This document shows positions 1 through 6,388 of a DNA stretch of 7,343 nucleotides, in pieces. This stretch comes from Syntrophales bacterium (GTDB lineage: Bacteria > Desulfobacterota > Syntrophia > Syntrophales > UBA5619), in assembly GCA_028712015.1 (NCBI GenBank), contig JAQTRB010000068.1:1-7343 (forward strand), in the 5' to 3' direction. Positions within the stretch are counted from its first letter, which is position 1; each line of letters opens with the position of its first letter. Both the position numbers and the translations under genes were made by a program. Under the pieces are notes generated by a model, which did no database searches, was not told the DNA's origin, and was given only the letters and a program-made list of their open reading frames with translations.

Positions 1-2
1 TC

Positions 3-2357
3 AGCGTACAGGACCCAAGGGAGAGGCCCGCCGAAAAAGAGGCGGAGGCCGATCGGATGCATGCCCTTTTTCGAGATCCTGCCTCTGATTTTATCGCACT
101 TTTAAACATCTGGCGCCGTTGTCGAGACACCGGCACATCCCCGAACAGCAAAAATCGAACTCGCCGTTTTTGCCGGGAACGATTTCTCTCCTGGCGTCGC
201 ATTCGTGAATGGCATGATGTACGCGATCAGTTACAGACCATTTTGCTCGAACAAAAGTTTATATCGGCGAATCCGGCGCCCTCCCGCAAGGAAGGATCAG
301 ACCTCTATGCGGCGATCCACCGTTCGATTTTGAGCGGCTACCTCGGACATATCGCCGTCAAGAAGGAAAAGAATATTTATCAGGCCACCAAGGGACGGCA
401 GGCGATGATCTTCCCGGGTTCAGGCATTTTCAATCTGGCGGGAGATTGGATCGTCGCAGCGGAGATGGTCGAGACATCGCGGCTATTTGCTCGAACAACC
501 GCAAATATCGAAAGCTCCTGGCTGGAAGAGCTGGGAGGAGAACTCTGCCGGCGAACCCATTCAGCGCCTCACTGGGATATGAACCGGGGAGAAGTCGTGG
601 CATCCGAACAGGTGACTATCTTCGGTTTGACCATCGTCAGCGGCAGACCTGTTTCCTTTGTCCGGATCGATCCGGATGCCGCGCGGAAGATCTTCATCCG
701 CAGCGCCCTCGTCGCCGGTGAAGTCAAGCGTCCCTTTCCTTTTCTGATCCACAATCAGTCTCTGATTGAGAGTATAGCCGTTATGGAGCGGAAGTTACGA
801 CGCCAGGATCTGCTCGTTGACGAAGAAAAAATGGCCCAATTCTACGAAGATCGCCTTCCAGGCGTTTTTGACATTCGGACGCTTCAACGTTTGGTTCGCG
901 ATCGCGCAGGCGACGCTTTTCTGCGGATGGAAGAAAAGGATTTGCTGGCGAGATCTCCCGATTCAGCCGAAGTTTCCCTTTTTCCAGAGGTTGTTTCGAC
1001 CGGGGGATGGAGTCTGGACTGTGTCTACCGATATGATCCCGGCGCGGCGGTGGACGGAATAACGCTAAAAATCCCGCTGCGGGCTTCGCGTGACGTATCC
1101 GCCGTTTTTCTGGACTGGGCCGTTCCCGGCCTCCTCCGCGAACGGATCGGCGCGCTCCTGCGAGGACTTCCGAAAGAGTTCCGTAAAAAGTTGATCCCTT
1201 TGTCAGAGACTGCCGATATCATCTTCAGGGATATGCCACGCGAGGGACCGCTACTGAATGCGATCGGTCGTTTTATCTATGAGCGCTTCGGTGTCAGCAT
1301 ACCCGCAGACCGTTGGTCGCCGGACGCTTTGGAGGCGCGTTTGAAACTGCGATTATCAATCGTAGATGCCAAAGACCAAGAATTGGCTGCGGGACGGGAT
1401 ATCGCCTTGCTTGAGAGCGGATTTACGGATATCGGCGAGACGCGCGCCTTTGCGGTAGCCCGAAATACCTGGGAAAAAAATGGTCTGAAAACGTGGGACT
1501 TCGGCGACCTGCCCGATTGCGTACCGTTGTATGACGAAAAGACGCAGCAGGGAGTTGTCTATCCAGCCCTCGTGGAAACGGGAGGTGAGGTTGACATTCG
1601 TCTTTTCCGAGACCCGCGGGAAGCTCTCGCGGCGCATCGGCATGGTGTGAAGACGCTCTTGGCCATTCACTTCCGGGATCGGCTCCGTGAACTGCGAAAG
1701 GGGCTTGCGCCTACCGGCGAGTTGAAGATCTGGGCGGCCTCTTTCGGCGGCGCAAAGGCCTTGGAAAAGGCACTTTATCAAAAGGTCATGCATGATCTCT
1801 TCGAAGCGAATATCCGGAACCCCCTCTCATTCCAAGAATATGCGGAAATGATCCGACCGCAGATTCTTCCTCTGGGGCAACAACTCCTGAAGGCAGCCTC
1901 GCCGATTTTAAAAAACCTTTACGAGGTGACGGAACTCTTCCGAACGATCGAAGTCGCCAATCGCGACAATCGGCCGTTATTGGTCTTTCTCGGTAACCTG
2001 CGGGAAGAGCTCTCTGCTCTTTTGCCTGACGATTTTTTGATCCAGTACGATGCGGATCGTCTCGTCCATATCGGTCGGTATCTTCGCGCGTTGGCCATTC
2101 GCGCGGAGAGAGGCGCCGGCCATCTCGAAAAATCACTTGCACGCGGGACGGAGGTCCGGGAATTAAGCGAGCGTTTTCGGGAAATTTCACAGCTTCCCTC
2201 ATATGCTTCCGATGAAAAACGCAATGCCGTCAGCGATTTCAGGTGGCTGATTGAGGAGTACAAAGTTTCCTTGTTCGCGCAGGAACTGAAAACACCCTTC
2301 CCGATCTCGCGAAAGCGTCTCGATGCCAGGATGGCGGAGATTCAAAGGATGCTGTAA
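3..2357 (+). CDS. hrpA: ATP-dependent RNA helicase HrpA, C-terminal part (5' end outside window)
   Basis: This is the C-terminal ~784 residues of an HrpA-type DEAH-box helicase, a cytosolic ATP-dependent RNA helicase. The frame is open from base 3, and the residues before the ATG at 57 (SVQDPRERP...) already match the conserved helicase-associated stretch. That ATG is therefore internal and the true start lies off the window. HrpA proteins are commonly about 1300 residues, so the two RecA-like domains with the DEAH box are missing here. Visible parts in order: the segment DPASDFIALLNIW; a helicase-associated region with FLSWRRIREWHDV and AIHRSILSGYLGHI; an OB-fold-like part (about 384-640) with IFPGSG and AAEMVETSRLFAR; then a DUF3418 region from about 800 to the end, finishing with SLFAQELKTPFPISRKRL, the usual family C-terminus. 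No frameshift is seen. The next gene is on the same strand but 152 bp away, so a shared operon is uncertain. Confidence 0.93.
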   Translation, partial: SVQDPRERPAEKEAEADRMHALFRDPASDFIALLNIWRRCRDTGTSPNSKNRTRRFCRERFLSWRRIREWHDVRDQLQTILLEQKFISANPAPSRKEGSDLYAAIHRSILSGYLGHIAVKKEKNIYQATKGRQAMIFPGSGIFNLAGDWIVAAEMVETSRLFARTTANIESSWLEELGGELCRRTHSAPHWDMNRGEVVASEQVTIFGLTIVSGRPVSFVRIDPDAARKIFIRSALVAGEVKRPFPFLIHNQSLIESIAVMERKLRRQDLLVDEEKMAQFYEDRLPGVFDIRTLQRLVRDRAGDAFLRMEEKDLLARSPDSAEVSLFPEVVSTGGWSLDCVYRYDPGAAVDGITLKIPLRASRDVSAVFLDWAVPGLLRERIGALLRGLPKEFRKKLIPLSETADIIFRDMPREGPLLNAIGRFIYERFGVSIPADRWSPDALEARLKLRLSIVDAKDQELAAGRDIALLESGFTDIGETRAFAVARNTWEKNGLKTWDFGDLPDCVPLYDEKTQQGVVYPALVETGGEVDIRLFRDPREALAAHRHGVKTLLAIHFRDRLRELRKGLAPTGELKIWAASFGGAKALEKALYQKVMHDLFEANIRNPLSFQEYAEMIRPQILPLGQQLLKAASPILKNLYEVTELFRTIEVANRDNRPLLVFLGNLREELSALLPDDFLIQYDADRLVHIGRYLRALAIRAERGAGHLEKSLARGTEVRELSERFREISQLPSYASDEKRNAVSDFRWLIEEYKVSLFAQELKTPFPISRKRLDARMAEIQRML

Positions 2358-2382
2358 CCGATCCTTGCTTGAACTTTTTCTC

Positions 2383-2442
2383 ACCGCCTATATCGCCGAT
2401 TCGCCGGACAAGTCATCGAATGGATCGTTTGTAAGAGGCGGT
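2383..2442 (+). repeat. Inverted repeat ACCGCCT...AGGCGGT with nested arms
   Basis: ACCGCCT at 2383-2389 is perfectly complementary to AGGCGGT at 2436-2442, with a 46-nt interior. Inside it a second pair, ATTCG (2399-2403) and CGAAT (2417-2421), could form a nested stem. No T-run follows, so an intrinsic terminator is unlikely. The RNA could fold in the leader of the crotonase mRNA or the 3' end of the hrpA mRNA. A 7-bp match at this distance can also arise by chance. Confidence 0.25.
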
Positions 2443-2490
2443 CAGCAGAGAAATGCATTCGAGCTCATTTGATCGCATTGAACCATAACC

Positions 2491-2500
2491 GGAGAAGGAG
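2491..2500 (+). promoter_or_regulatory. Strong ribosome binding site of the crotonase gene
   Basis: GGAGAAGGAG ends 9 nt before the ATG at 2510. This near-ideal Shine-Dalgarno sequence fixes the start of the crotonase gene. An ATG at 2502, closer to the site but in another frame, reaches a stop after three codons and is not a gene. Confidence 0.75.
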
Positions 2501-2509
2501 AATGGAGAT

Positions 2510-3262
2510 ATGAAAGTGCTTGTCGAGAAAAGGGAAAAGATCTGTACAATCATCATCAATCGTCCGGAAAGCAGAAATGCGGTAGACCGCGAAACAGCGT
2601 CATTGCTGGTTGAGTCTTTCGGGGAATTTGAACGGGACCGCAATCTGCTCGCGGCCGTCTTGTGCGGGGAAGGTGGGAACTTCTGTGCCGGAGCTGACCT
2701 CAAGGCCATCGCCAAAGGTGATCTCAAGGAAGTCAACCCCCTTGATTTCGACATGTCCAAACCGGGTCCGATGGGACCAAGTCGTATGCGAACTTCTAAA
2801 CCCGTCATTGCCGCCATATCCGGATACGCGGTTGCCGGAGGAATGGAGCTGGCTTGTTGGTGCGATCTGCGCGTTGTCGAGCGTGGCGCGGTTTTTGGCG
2901 TCTTCTGCCGACGCTACGGCATTCCGCTCATCGATGGCGGCACACAGCGCCTTCCCAGGTTGATCGGAATGAGCCGCGCATTGGACATGATCCTGACCGG
3001 GCGCCCCGTAAGCGCAGAAGAAGCTTTGGATATGGGGCTTGCCAATCGACTCGTAGAACGGGGAAAGGCGAGAGAGCAAGCGGAGGCGTTGGCACTGCAG
3101 ATCGCCGCCAATCCCCAGCCGTGCATGCTCAGCGATCGTCAGTCCGTGTATCAGGGTTGGGAACTTTCGATAAAGGCGGCAATGGATCTGGAATTTCGCC
3201 TGGGGATGCAAGTGATCGACCGCGGTGAGCTGCAGGCGGGCGCGAAACGATTTTCACAATGA
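2510..3262 (+). CDS. Crotonase-superfamily enoyl-CoA hydratase/isomerase-like protein with an altered active site
   Basis: A 250-residue cytosolic protein of normal length for a single-domain crotonase fold, which acts on CoA thioesters. Visible motifs are the N-terminal strand with NRPESRNAV (residues 17-25), the first oxyanion-hole segment NFCAGADLKA (57-66), the second, GYAVAGGMELA (105-115), and the conserved GGTQRLPRLIG (143-153). E113 matches the first catalytic glutamate of rat enoyl-CoA hydratase (E144). At the place of the second (E164), in FGVFCRRYGIPLIDGG, the residue is C133, and an aspartate (D142) lies in the following loop. Canonical hydration uses both glutamates, so isomerase or other CoA-ester chemistry is equally possible and the substrate cannot be read from the sequence. 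The start follows a strong ribosome binding site. The gene converges on the flavoprotein gene. The superfamily is certain; the specific reaction is not. Confidence 0.9.
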   Translation: MKVLVEKREKICTIIINRPESRNAVDRETASLLVESFGEFERDRNLLAAVLCGEGGNFCAGADLKAIAKGDLKEVNPLDFDMSKPGPMGPSRMRTSKPVIAAISGYAVAGGMELACWCDLRVVERGAVFGVFCRRYGIPLIDGGTQRLPRLIGMSRALDMILTGRPVSAEEALDMGLANRLVERGKAREQAEALALQIAANPQPCMLSDRQSVYQGWELSIKAAMDLEFRLGMQVIDRGELQAGAKRFSQ

Positions 3263-3284
3263 TTCGAGAAAGACGGTCGTTTTT
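3263..3284. other. 22-bp junction between convergent genes
   Basis: Only 22 bp separate the TGA of the crotonase gene (3260-3262, + strand) from the TGA of the flavoprotein gene (3287-3285, - strand). A run of six T residues at 3280-3285 is present on the + strand, but no convincing GC-rich stem precedes it. No equivalent T-run follows the flavoprotein stop on the - strand. Transcripts from the two sides may overlap. Confidence 0.35.
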
Positions 3285-4904
3285 TCAGGGCAAATCATTC
3301 GGCTGACCCTCTTGAATCGTGATCGCAAAATCCGGACAGACATACAGGCATTTCAGGCATCCCACGCAGCGATCCGAATGTTGGACGACCGACGGTTTGT
3401 AGCCGCCCGCATTGAAGGTATCGGATGTGGCAAAGATGCCCATGTGGCACATCTCCTGACAATAACCGCATTCTTTGCAGATGGCAGGATTGACCTCCAC
3501 CAAGTACCGACGGATGTCGCACGCCAGGCAACGTTCGGCCTCCGAAACGGCGGTTTCTTGATCATAGCCCGATTCGACCGGATCGAACGCTCGCTTCCTC
3601 AGCTTCAACGGCAGCATCCGGGGCTTCGGCCGTTTTGTTCCCATCGGCTTTTCTTCGGGAAGTCCGCTCTGCTCCGGGGAAAATGTGACCGGATCAATCC
3701 GGCCGTCGCCGCCAAGATACCGGTCGATCGCTGCGCTGACCGTGCGTCCCTGCGCAATCGCATCAATGATGGTTTTCGGGCCCGTGACCGCATCGCCCGC
3801 GGCAAAAATTCCGGGGACCGGCGTCGCCAATTCCGGATCGACCATTGCGGCACCGCTCCGGTTTTCCGGCAGCCTCAACATCCCCGCGTCCGCCCTTTGG
3901 CCGACAGCCATGATGACGGTATTGCAGGATATGGAAAACTCGCTTCCGGCAACGGGAATCGGACGCGGTCGGCCGCTGTCATCGCGAGGGCCGGGAGTCA
4001 TCCGGATACAAATTGCGCCCCCTTTCCTGATCCGTACAGGCGCCGCCAGAAATTCGATCTTCACCCCCTCTTCTTCGGCTTCGGCAACCTCCTCCGGCGA
4101 TGCCGGCATCTCTTCCCGTGTCCGGCGGTAGAGCAGAGTCACCTTCGCCCCCATCCGAATGCCGGTACGGGCCGCATCGATAGCCGAGTTGCCGCCCCCG
4201 ACAACGACAACCTTCTTTCCAATCGGAGGAGCCGTACCCCGATTCACGTCCTTCAAAAAAGCTATTCCGTCGATGACCTGGGATGATTCTTCTCCTTCAA
4301 TCCCCATCTTCAACGGCTTCCATGCTCCGGAGGCGACAAGAACGGCGTCGTATCCCTTTCCGAGCAATTCCGGCGCGGAGGAAACCGGCGAGAGGGTCAC
4401 GATTTCGACGCCGCGACTTTGAATCGCGGCGATCTCGTGGTCGACCACAGCGTTGGGGAGGCGGTATTCCGGAATGCCGTAGCGCAGCATTCCCCCCGCT
4501 TGCGACAGCGATTCGAAGACGGTTACGGCGTGTCCCAGACCGGCCAGATAATGGGCCGCGGTCAAACCGCAAGGACCGGAGCCGATCACGGCCACCCGCT
4601 TGCCGGTGGTCTTCGCCTTTCGCTCGAAGTCCACGACGCCGCGGCTGTGCTCGTCCGCCGCCCGTTTCAGCATCCGGATGGAGACGGCCTCATCGTACTG
4701 GATGCGAGCGCATTTTGCTTCGCAGGGATGGACGCACGCATAACCGCATACGGCCGGAAACGGGATCCGCTCCCGGATCACGGCCAGCGCCCTGTCAAAG
4801 TCCCGCTGTCGGATCATCCGGATATACCGAGGAACGTCTATTCCAGCCGGACAGGCTTCTCTGCAAGGAGCAATTTTTTTGGTCAAGCCGCTTTTGGTTC
4901 CCAT
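3285..4904 (-). CDS. GltD/NfnB-like FAD/NAD(P) oxidoreductase with C-terminal 2[4Fe-4S] ferredoxin domain
   Basis: A 539-residue soluble electron-transfer flavoprotein. The N-terminal iron-sulfur domain (residues 10-90, like glutamate synthase small subunit and dihydropyrimidine dehydrogenase) has C14, C18, C53, C57, C61 and C65. A first Rossmann motif GSGPCG (108-113) with E131 binds FAD. GGGNSAID (236-243) followed by YRR (259-261) looks like an NADPH-type dinucleotide site. GIFAAGD (365-371) is the closing FAD motif. A C-x2-C pair (C459, C462) precedes a ferredoxin-like domain with CKECGYCQEMC (476-486) and CVGCLKCLYVCP (513-524), enough for two [4Fe-4S] clusters. The ATG at 4904 has an AGGAG site 5 nt upstream. 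It lies 105 bp downstream of the OFOR gamma gene on the same strand, which suggests electron exchange between the OFOR or ferredoxin and NAD(P)H. No glutamate synthase large subunit is visible, so a glutamate-synthase label would be misleading. The partner is inferred. Confidence 0.92.
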   Translation of the reverse strand: MGTKSGLTKKIAPCREACPAGIDVPRYIRMIRQRDFDRALAVIRERIPFPAVCGYACVHPCEAKCARIQYDEAVSIRMLKRAADEHSRGVVDFERKAKTTGKRVAVIGSGPCGLTAAHYLAGLGHAVTVFESLSQAGGMLRYGIPEYRLPNAVVDHEIAAIQSRGVEIVTLSPVSSAPELLGKGYDAVLVASGAWKPLKMGIEGEESSQVIDGIAFLKDVNRGTAPPIGKKVVVVGGGNSAIDAARTGIRMGAKVTLLYRRTREEMPASPEEVAEAEEEGVKIEFLAAPVRIRKGGAICIRMTPGPRDDSGRPRPIPVAGSEFSISCNTVIMAVGQRADAGMLRLPENRSGAAMVDPELATPVPGIFAAGDAVTGPKTIIDAIAQGRTVSAAIDRYLGGDGRIDPVTFSPEQSGLPEEKPMGTKRPKPRMLPLKLRKRAFDPVESGYDQETAVSEAERCLACDIRRYLVEVNPAICKECGYCQEMCHMGIFATSDTFNAGGYKPSVVQHSDRCVGCLKCLYVCPDFAITIQEGQPNDLP

Positions 4905-5009
4905 TGAAACTCCTGTGTGATGAACTTGGTCTTTTTACACTTCCCCGGAGGTCGCCTTCCAGGGTGGAATGATTCCGCCGGAACGTCGCAAGTAAAACGG
5001 CCTGATTTG
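4905..5009 (-). other. Spacer between the gamma-subunit and flavoprotein genes, with two small palindromes
   Basis: This 105-bp gap is long compared with the 5-10 bp gaps inside the OFOR genes. It carries two neighbouring inverted repeats, TTCCAGGGTGGAA (4957-4969) and TTCCGCCGGAA (4973-4983), sharing TTCC...GGAA ends. Their role is unknown; an operator, a processing site or chance are all possible. I see no convincing promoter and no stem plus T-run terminator, so read-through from the OFOR genes is plausible. The AGGAG at 4914-4910 is the ribosome binding site for the flavoprotein gene. Confidence 0.35.
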
Positions 5010-5540
5010 TTAGCGAGCAGACAAAGCCTTGCCTTCATCCAGAGCCTTGAGGTTCATCTGCAGGGTATTTCCCGAAAACCGTTTCCGGATCACCTCCGCA
5101 AGGCTGCTTGGCGTCACCATACCATTTCGTTGGGCCATGCACCCCAACGCGATGATGTTCGCCATCCCTACATGGCCCAGACGTTCTGCCATCTCCGTGA
5201 AAGGATAACCGTATAGATGCTCTCCCTTCCTTTCCTTGAGAAGAGTCGTGTCGTAATAGATTTCCGTCTTCGGACCAACCAGCGACCGGAACTTCTCCAT
5301 CGCTTCTTCGGTCAGTGCGAGGATGAGATCCGCATCTTGGACTTCTTGGAAGATGATCTCTTCCCGATCGATGATCACCCCCGACATCGAAAAACCTCCC
5401 CGCGTGGCGATGCCGTAGGAAACGGTCTGAACGACATTCTTTCCTTCAAGAATGGCCGCTTCGGCCAGCATCATGCCCGATACCACCAGACCCTGACCGC
5501 CCGAACCCGCCAAAATCACCTCGGATCTCTCTGTTTTCAT
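5010..5540 (-). CDS. korC: 2-oxoacid:ferredoxin oxidoreductase, gamma subunit
   Basis: A 176-residue gamma subunit (POR/KOR gamma family) of a CoA-dependent 2-oxoacid:acceptor oxidoreductase, of the usual length. Visible features are the glycine-rich GSGGQG (residues 12-17) near the N-terminus, the family segment SYGIATRGG (41-49) close to the usual SYG-x-x-x-RGG, and the strand-turn DADLILALTEEA. The gamma subunit completes the assembly with alpha and beta and helps shape the CoA/cofactor site. I chose the ATG at 5540 because it gives the family-like N-terminus MKTERSEV, sits 5 bp after the beta stop, and has AAGGAAGG 11 nt upstream as well as GAGGG overlapping the beta stop. A GTG at 5552 would add four residues and overlap the beta gene by 7 bp. 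Coupling of translation with beta is likely. The korC symbol follows the KorABC naming; the substrate is not proven. Confidence 0.9.
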   Translation of the reverse strand: MKTERSEVILAGSGGQGLVVSGMMLAEAAILEGKNVVQTVSYGIATRGGFSMSGVIIDREEIIFQEVQDADLILALTEEAMEKFRSLVGPKTEIYYDTTLLKERKGEHLYGYPFTEMAERLGHVGMANIIALGCMAQRNGMVTPSSLAEVIRKRFSGNTLQMNLKALDEGKALSAR

Positions 5541-5545
5541 ATCCC

Positions 5546-6376
5546 TCAGCACCTTCCTTGGCTTTTCCGGGCGATCGTCCGGATCTGATCGTACCTTTCA
5601 TTGAAATCCGGTTCGTCGCGATCTACCAATTTTCCGACAGCAAAATAGCCTTCCCTTTCGGCGGGTTTTCGTGTGTTGTACTCCTCTACGGAGAGCCCCT
5701 TGTCCCGAAGCCAATGAAGCATGTCCGGGGTCGATTTCATATTGTTGTGGCGACCGAAATTTGTCGGGCATGGGCTGTAGACTTCCACCACCGAGAAACC
5801 CTTTTTGCCCAGGGCTTCCTTGATGTTGGTCTTCATCTCCCAGACGTGATACGGGGTTGCCCGGGCAACGTAATTCGCTCCGGCGACCTCCGCCAGCGCA
5901 CAGATGTCGATCCCGCGCTCTGGGTTTCCGTAGATGCAGGTCTGGCTAAACATGCCGCCAGGCGTCGTACCGGAAAACTGCCCTCCCGTCATGCCGAAAT
6001 TGAAGTTGTTGATGATGATCGCGGTGAGATCGATGTTTCTCCTGGCGGCGTGCAGGAAATGATTTCCGCCGATGGTAACGCTGTCTCCATCGCCCATCAG
6101 GACCACCACGTGCAATCTGGGGTTAAAGGCCTTGATTCCGGTGGCATAGGCCAATGCGCGACCATGGGTCGTATGGAGGGCATGGGTGATCAGGTAATCG
6201 TCGGACTTTCCCGTGCAGCCGATTCCGGTCACGACCACCGTATCTTCGCGCTCATACCCCAATTCTTCAAAAGATCTCAACAATGCGCCCAGCATCACGC
6301 CAATGCCGCATCCGGAACACCACATGTGCGGCAGGACCCCATTTTTAAGGTATTTTATTCCAGTTGCGTGAGACAA
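5546..6376 (-). CDS. korB: 2-oxoacid:ferredoxin oxidoreductase, beta (TPP-binding) subunit
   Basis: A 276-residue beta subunit, the thiamine-diphosphate and iron-sulfur subunit that decarboxylates the 2-oxoacid and passes electrons to ferredoxin. The TPP signature runs from GDGDSVTIGGNH (residues 95-106) to NNFNFGMTGGQ (123-133). C20 and C23 (WCSGCG), C54 (GIGC) and C203 (SPCPTNFG) have spacing close to the four ligands of the [4Fe-4S] cluster in Sulfolobus-type OFORs (C12, C15, C46, C197 as I recall them). K57 in GIGCTGK sits near the substrate pocket. HTTHGRALAYATGIK (68-82) is typical of KorB/VorB. The start is a TTG: no in-frame ATG occurs before residue 18, which is inside the conserved PHMWCSGCG, and a G-rich ribosome binding site lies 5 nt upstream. 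The gene is packed 10 bp after alpha. Substrate could be 2-oxoglutarate or a branched-chain 2-oxoacid. Confidence 0.93.
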   Translation of the reverse strand: MSHATGIKYLKNGVLPHMWCSGCGIGVMLGALLRSFEELGYEREDTVVVTGIGCTGKSDDYLITHALHTTHGRALAYATGIKAFNPRLHVVVLMGDGDSVTIGGNHFLHAARRNIDLTAIIINNFNFGMTGGQFSGTTPGGMFSQTCIYGNPERGIDICALAEVAGANYVARATPYHVWEMKTNIKEALGKKGFSVVEVYSPCPTNFGRHNNMKSTPDMLHWLRDKGLSVEEYNTRKPAEREGYFAVGKLVDRDEPDFNERYDQIRTIARKSQGRC

Positions 6377-6388
6377 TGTAACCCCCCT
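6377..6388 (-). promoter_or_regulatory. G-rich ribosome binding site deciding the TTG start of korB
   Basis: On the - strand AGGGGGG (6388-6382) overlaps the last two bases of the alpha stop codon TAG (6389-6387) and lies 5 nt before the TTG at 6376. The placement supports a non-ATG start coupled to termination of alpha. Confidence 0.55.

Larger units (their letters stand above)
2358..2509 (+). other. Intergenic region between hrpA and the crotonase gene
   Basis: This 152-bp spacer has no coding potential that I can support. A TTGCTT (2365-2370) and a TATATC (2389-2394), 18 bp apart, could form a weak sigma-70-like promoter for the crotonase gene, but the match is poor. The inverted repeat at 2383-2442 and the ribosome binding site at 2491-2500 are listed separately. 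I see no hairpin followed by a T-run that would act as a clear terminator for hrpA. Confidence 0.3.

Noticed and set aside
57..59. ATG at 57 as the start of a separate 766-residue protein
   Set aside because: The same frame continues upstream to base 3 with conserved HrpA residues (QDPRERP), so this is an internal methionine of a gene cut by the window edge.
1356..2263. Open frames on the - strand within the hrpA region
   Set aside because: They are antisense to DUF3418 coding sequence that aligns well along its length; no motif or spacing supports them.
2502..2513. Tiny leader frame ATG GAG ATA TGA overlapping the crotonase start
   Set aside because: It has three sense codons and is probably incidental; the ribosome site spacing favours the ATG at 2510.
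3225..4286. Long open frame (353 codons) on the + strand opposite the flavoprotein gene
   Set aside because: It is antisense to a clearly recognised protein, rich in Arg, His and Pro as antisense frames of GC-rich genes are, has no recognisable motif, and begins inside the crotonase gene.
3285..4904. Naming the flavoprotein as glutamate synthase small subunit
   Set aside because: The FAD/NAD(P) core is GltD-like, but no large subunit is nearby and the C-terminal 2[4Fe-4S] domain and OFOR neighbours point to another partner.
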